Source: Fusobacterium sp. (lineage in GTDB: Bacteria > Fusobacteriota > Fusobacteriia > Fusobacteriales > Fusobacteriaceae). Taken from it: DNA of 64,000 nt. Where the stretch lies: positions 1 through 64,000 of the forward strand of contig NZ_JAGIRL010000044.1 of the NCBI RefSeq assembly GCF_019012925.1. Direction: 5' to 3'. The translations under genes were made by a program, and so were the position numbers. The notes under the pieces were generated by a model that did not search any database, was not told the DNA's origin, and saw nothing but the letters and a program-made list of their open reading frames with translations. Shown here one piece after another: positions 62,884 to 64,000 of the stretch (the first letter of the stretch is position 1; every line of letters begins with the position of its first letter).

Positions 62884-64000
62884 TTATTTCTCTTCCTTTT
62901 CCTCTTTCATAACTCTCTCTATATAATCTTTTATTGCACCTATATATATTGAACGTGTTTTCACTTTCATTGCTAGTAAGAAGTTAATATCTACTCCCAT
63001 CTCATTAGAACAAAGCTCTAAAGCTTTCTCCTCTATTTTTAATTTTTCATACTCATCATAACTTTCAAATTCCTCTATAATACTCTTAGGTACATTTTTC
63101 TCATCCATTATTTCCGAAATGTTGTTTAATACAGTTTTCTTTTGGTTTCTTCTAGCTTGATTTATTTGTTTTTTACTTTTTAGTCCCTTTTCTTTTAAAA
63201 TGTTAGAGAATAGAGTCAAATTCTGCTTATTGTTATTTTTTTCATTGGCAGATAGATTTTTTAATACTCCATTTATATACTGTACTAGTGTTGTTTTTAT
63301 ATTTCCAGTTAAATTCTTATACAGAATATTTAAAACCTCTTTTGTTTTTTCCTCTCCCTCTTCTTTAAAGATCTTCTTAATCTTAGTGTCAGTTCTCTTA
63401 TCCCAAGCTTTTTGTACATAGATATTTCTTTTTGCTTTTTTGATTCTATCTAGTATCTCATCTGTAAACTCAGTAGTATCTGTAACTTTTTTCGTTGTTT
63501 TTACAAGCACACTCTCTTTAATAGGAGTTTTTTCACTTTCAAATTCAACTATTTCAGCATCTTCTATGCTATCATTTTTGTTATAGTAAATATTTTTCTT
63601 AGCATTTGAAGTTGGAACTGTTTTATTTTCAATATATGTTGAAACATGACAATTTCCATCTTTTTCTCTATTAAAAATATAGTCTAAATAGTAAGTATCC
63701 TCCTCTTTGGTATATTGTGATGTATAGTTTAAAATATACCCTAACTCCACCAGTACATCGAAGGCTTTTTCAACTCTTTTTAATACCTGTTTTAGTCTAC
63801 AAAGAACATACTGTTTCATCTCACCATTTTTGTTTAGTCTCTCTGTTACTTGTTCAGTTTTTAGAGGGATAATTGCAGCTAGAGTTCTCAAATTCATTCT
63901 ATCTCTATCTTTATCGTATCTTATTTTACTGATATACTTATAGATTCTTCCAGCTATAGGATCTTTTGTAAGTATCTCTAATAAGGATCTAGAATTATAT
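62884..64000 (-). CDS. Replication-initiator-like protein, N-terminus cut by window edge
   Basis: The frame is open from the stop at 62884 to base 64000, at least 371 codons; an internal ATG at 63895-63897 is unlikely to be the start, because conserved-looking sequence (SLLEILTKDPIAGRIYKYIS) continues upstream. This region with NLRTLAAIIPLKTEQV and VEKAFDVLVELGYILNY looks like the winged helix of a plasmid-type initiator. The rest is Lys/Glu-rich helix with low-complexity linkers. I cannot assign a family firmly. A bidirectional terminator lies downstream. Confidence 0.5.
   Translation of the reverse strand, partial: YNSRSLLEILTKDPIAGRIYKYISKIRYDKDRDRMNLRTLAAIIPLKTEQVTERLNKNGEMKQYVLCRLKQVLKRVEKAFDVLVELGYILNYTSQYTKEEDTYYLDYIFNREKDGNCHVSTYIENKTVPTSNAKKNIYYNKNDSIEDAEIVEFESEKTPIKESVLVKTTKKVTDTTEFTDEILDRIKKAKRNIYVQKAWDKRTDTKIKKIFKEEGEEKTKEVLNILYKNLTGNIKTTLVQYINGVLKNLSANEKNNNKQNLTLFSNILKEKGLKSKKQINQARRNQKKTVLNNISEIMDEKNVPKSIIEEFESYDEYEKLKIEEKALELCSNEMGVDINFLLAMKVKTRSIYIGAIKDYIERVMKEEKEEK

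Overview
The window is low-GC chromosomal DNA that I assign to a Fusobacterium. The basis is an Rnf operon in the order CDGEAB, a GyrA quinolone pocket with Ser79 and Gly83 (to my knowledge the normal fusobacterial pair), single-chain L-serine dehydratases, strong AGGAGG ribosome binding sites, a Gram-negative style SLH protein, and the catabolic gene set (GH4 6-phospho-glycosidase, PTS systems, Fe-alcohol dehydrogenases). Sugar use points towards the F. mortiferum/varium side of the genus, but the species cannot be fixed from this sequence alone.

Layout. 1-10.2 kb (minus strand) is a surface polysaccharide operon. It runs from a membrane-bound UDP-sugar 4,6-dehydratase through a PLP aminotransferase, the initiating phosphoglycosyltransferase, GT2, GT4, an EpsG-type polymerase, an ATP-grasp protein and a Wzx flippase to a cut-off Ugd. 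10.3-17.9 kb holds a patatin phospholipase, a RelE/RHH toxin-antitoxin pair with a divergent 50-codon antitoxin-like gene, an ACT regulator, SstT, a DUF4160/DUF2442 pair, and LemA with a 608-residue membrane partner. 17.9-26.2 kb holds a DAACS symporter, a sigma-54 regulator with a clear -24/-12 promoter driving cysteine desulfidase, AbgT and TSCPD genes, and a PTS EIICB. 26.2-32 kb has tRNA-Gln, an acid-tailed secreted protein, pgi with an SLH protein, and a cellobiose-type PTS plus GH4 enzyme.

32-36 kb has a Rep_3-like initiator gene beside a MATE exporter, and an Fe-alcohol dehydrogenase. 36-49.4 kb is a housekeeping run on the plus strand: yaaA, recF, a DUF721 (DciA-like) gene with a zinc ribbon, remB, gyrB, gyrA, a Usp-like gene, yfcE, pheS, pheT, sdaA and pth. 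49.4-54.5 kb is rnfCDGEAB. 54.5-58.2 kb is nadABC-niaR with its own operator. 58.2-62.8 kb has fucO, a second serine dehydratase with a lone PTS_EIIC_2 protein, and a divergent XRE-cupin regulator. The right edge holds a partial initiator-like gene.

How it fits together: the contents suit an anaerobe that ferments amino acids and sugars. Serine and cysteine are taken up and deaminated or desulfurated, giving pyruvate. Reduced ferredoxin is reoxidised by Rnf to make an ion gradient, and NAD is made de novo under NiaR control. The most noteworthy signals lie between genes: the sigma-54 promoter with upstream repeats, two AAACGTTT palindromes between divergent promoters, a shared palindrome at the toxin-antitoxin locus, direct repeats 21 bp apart in front of the serine operon, and a dispersed intergenic element of about 20 bp at minus-strand gene ends. 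All function calls are read from sequence; no database search was run.
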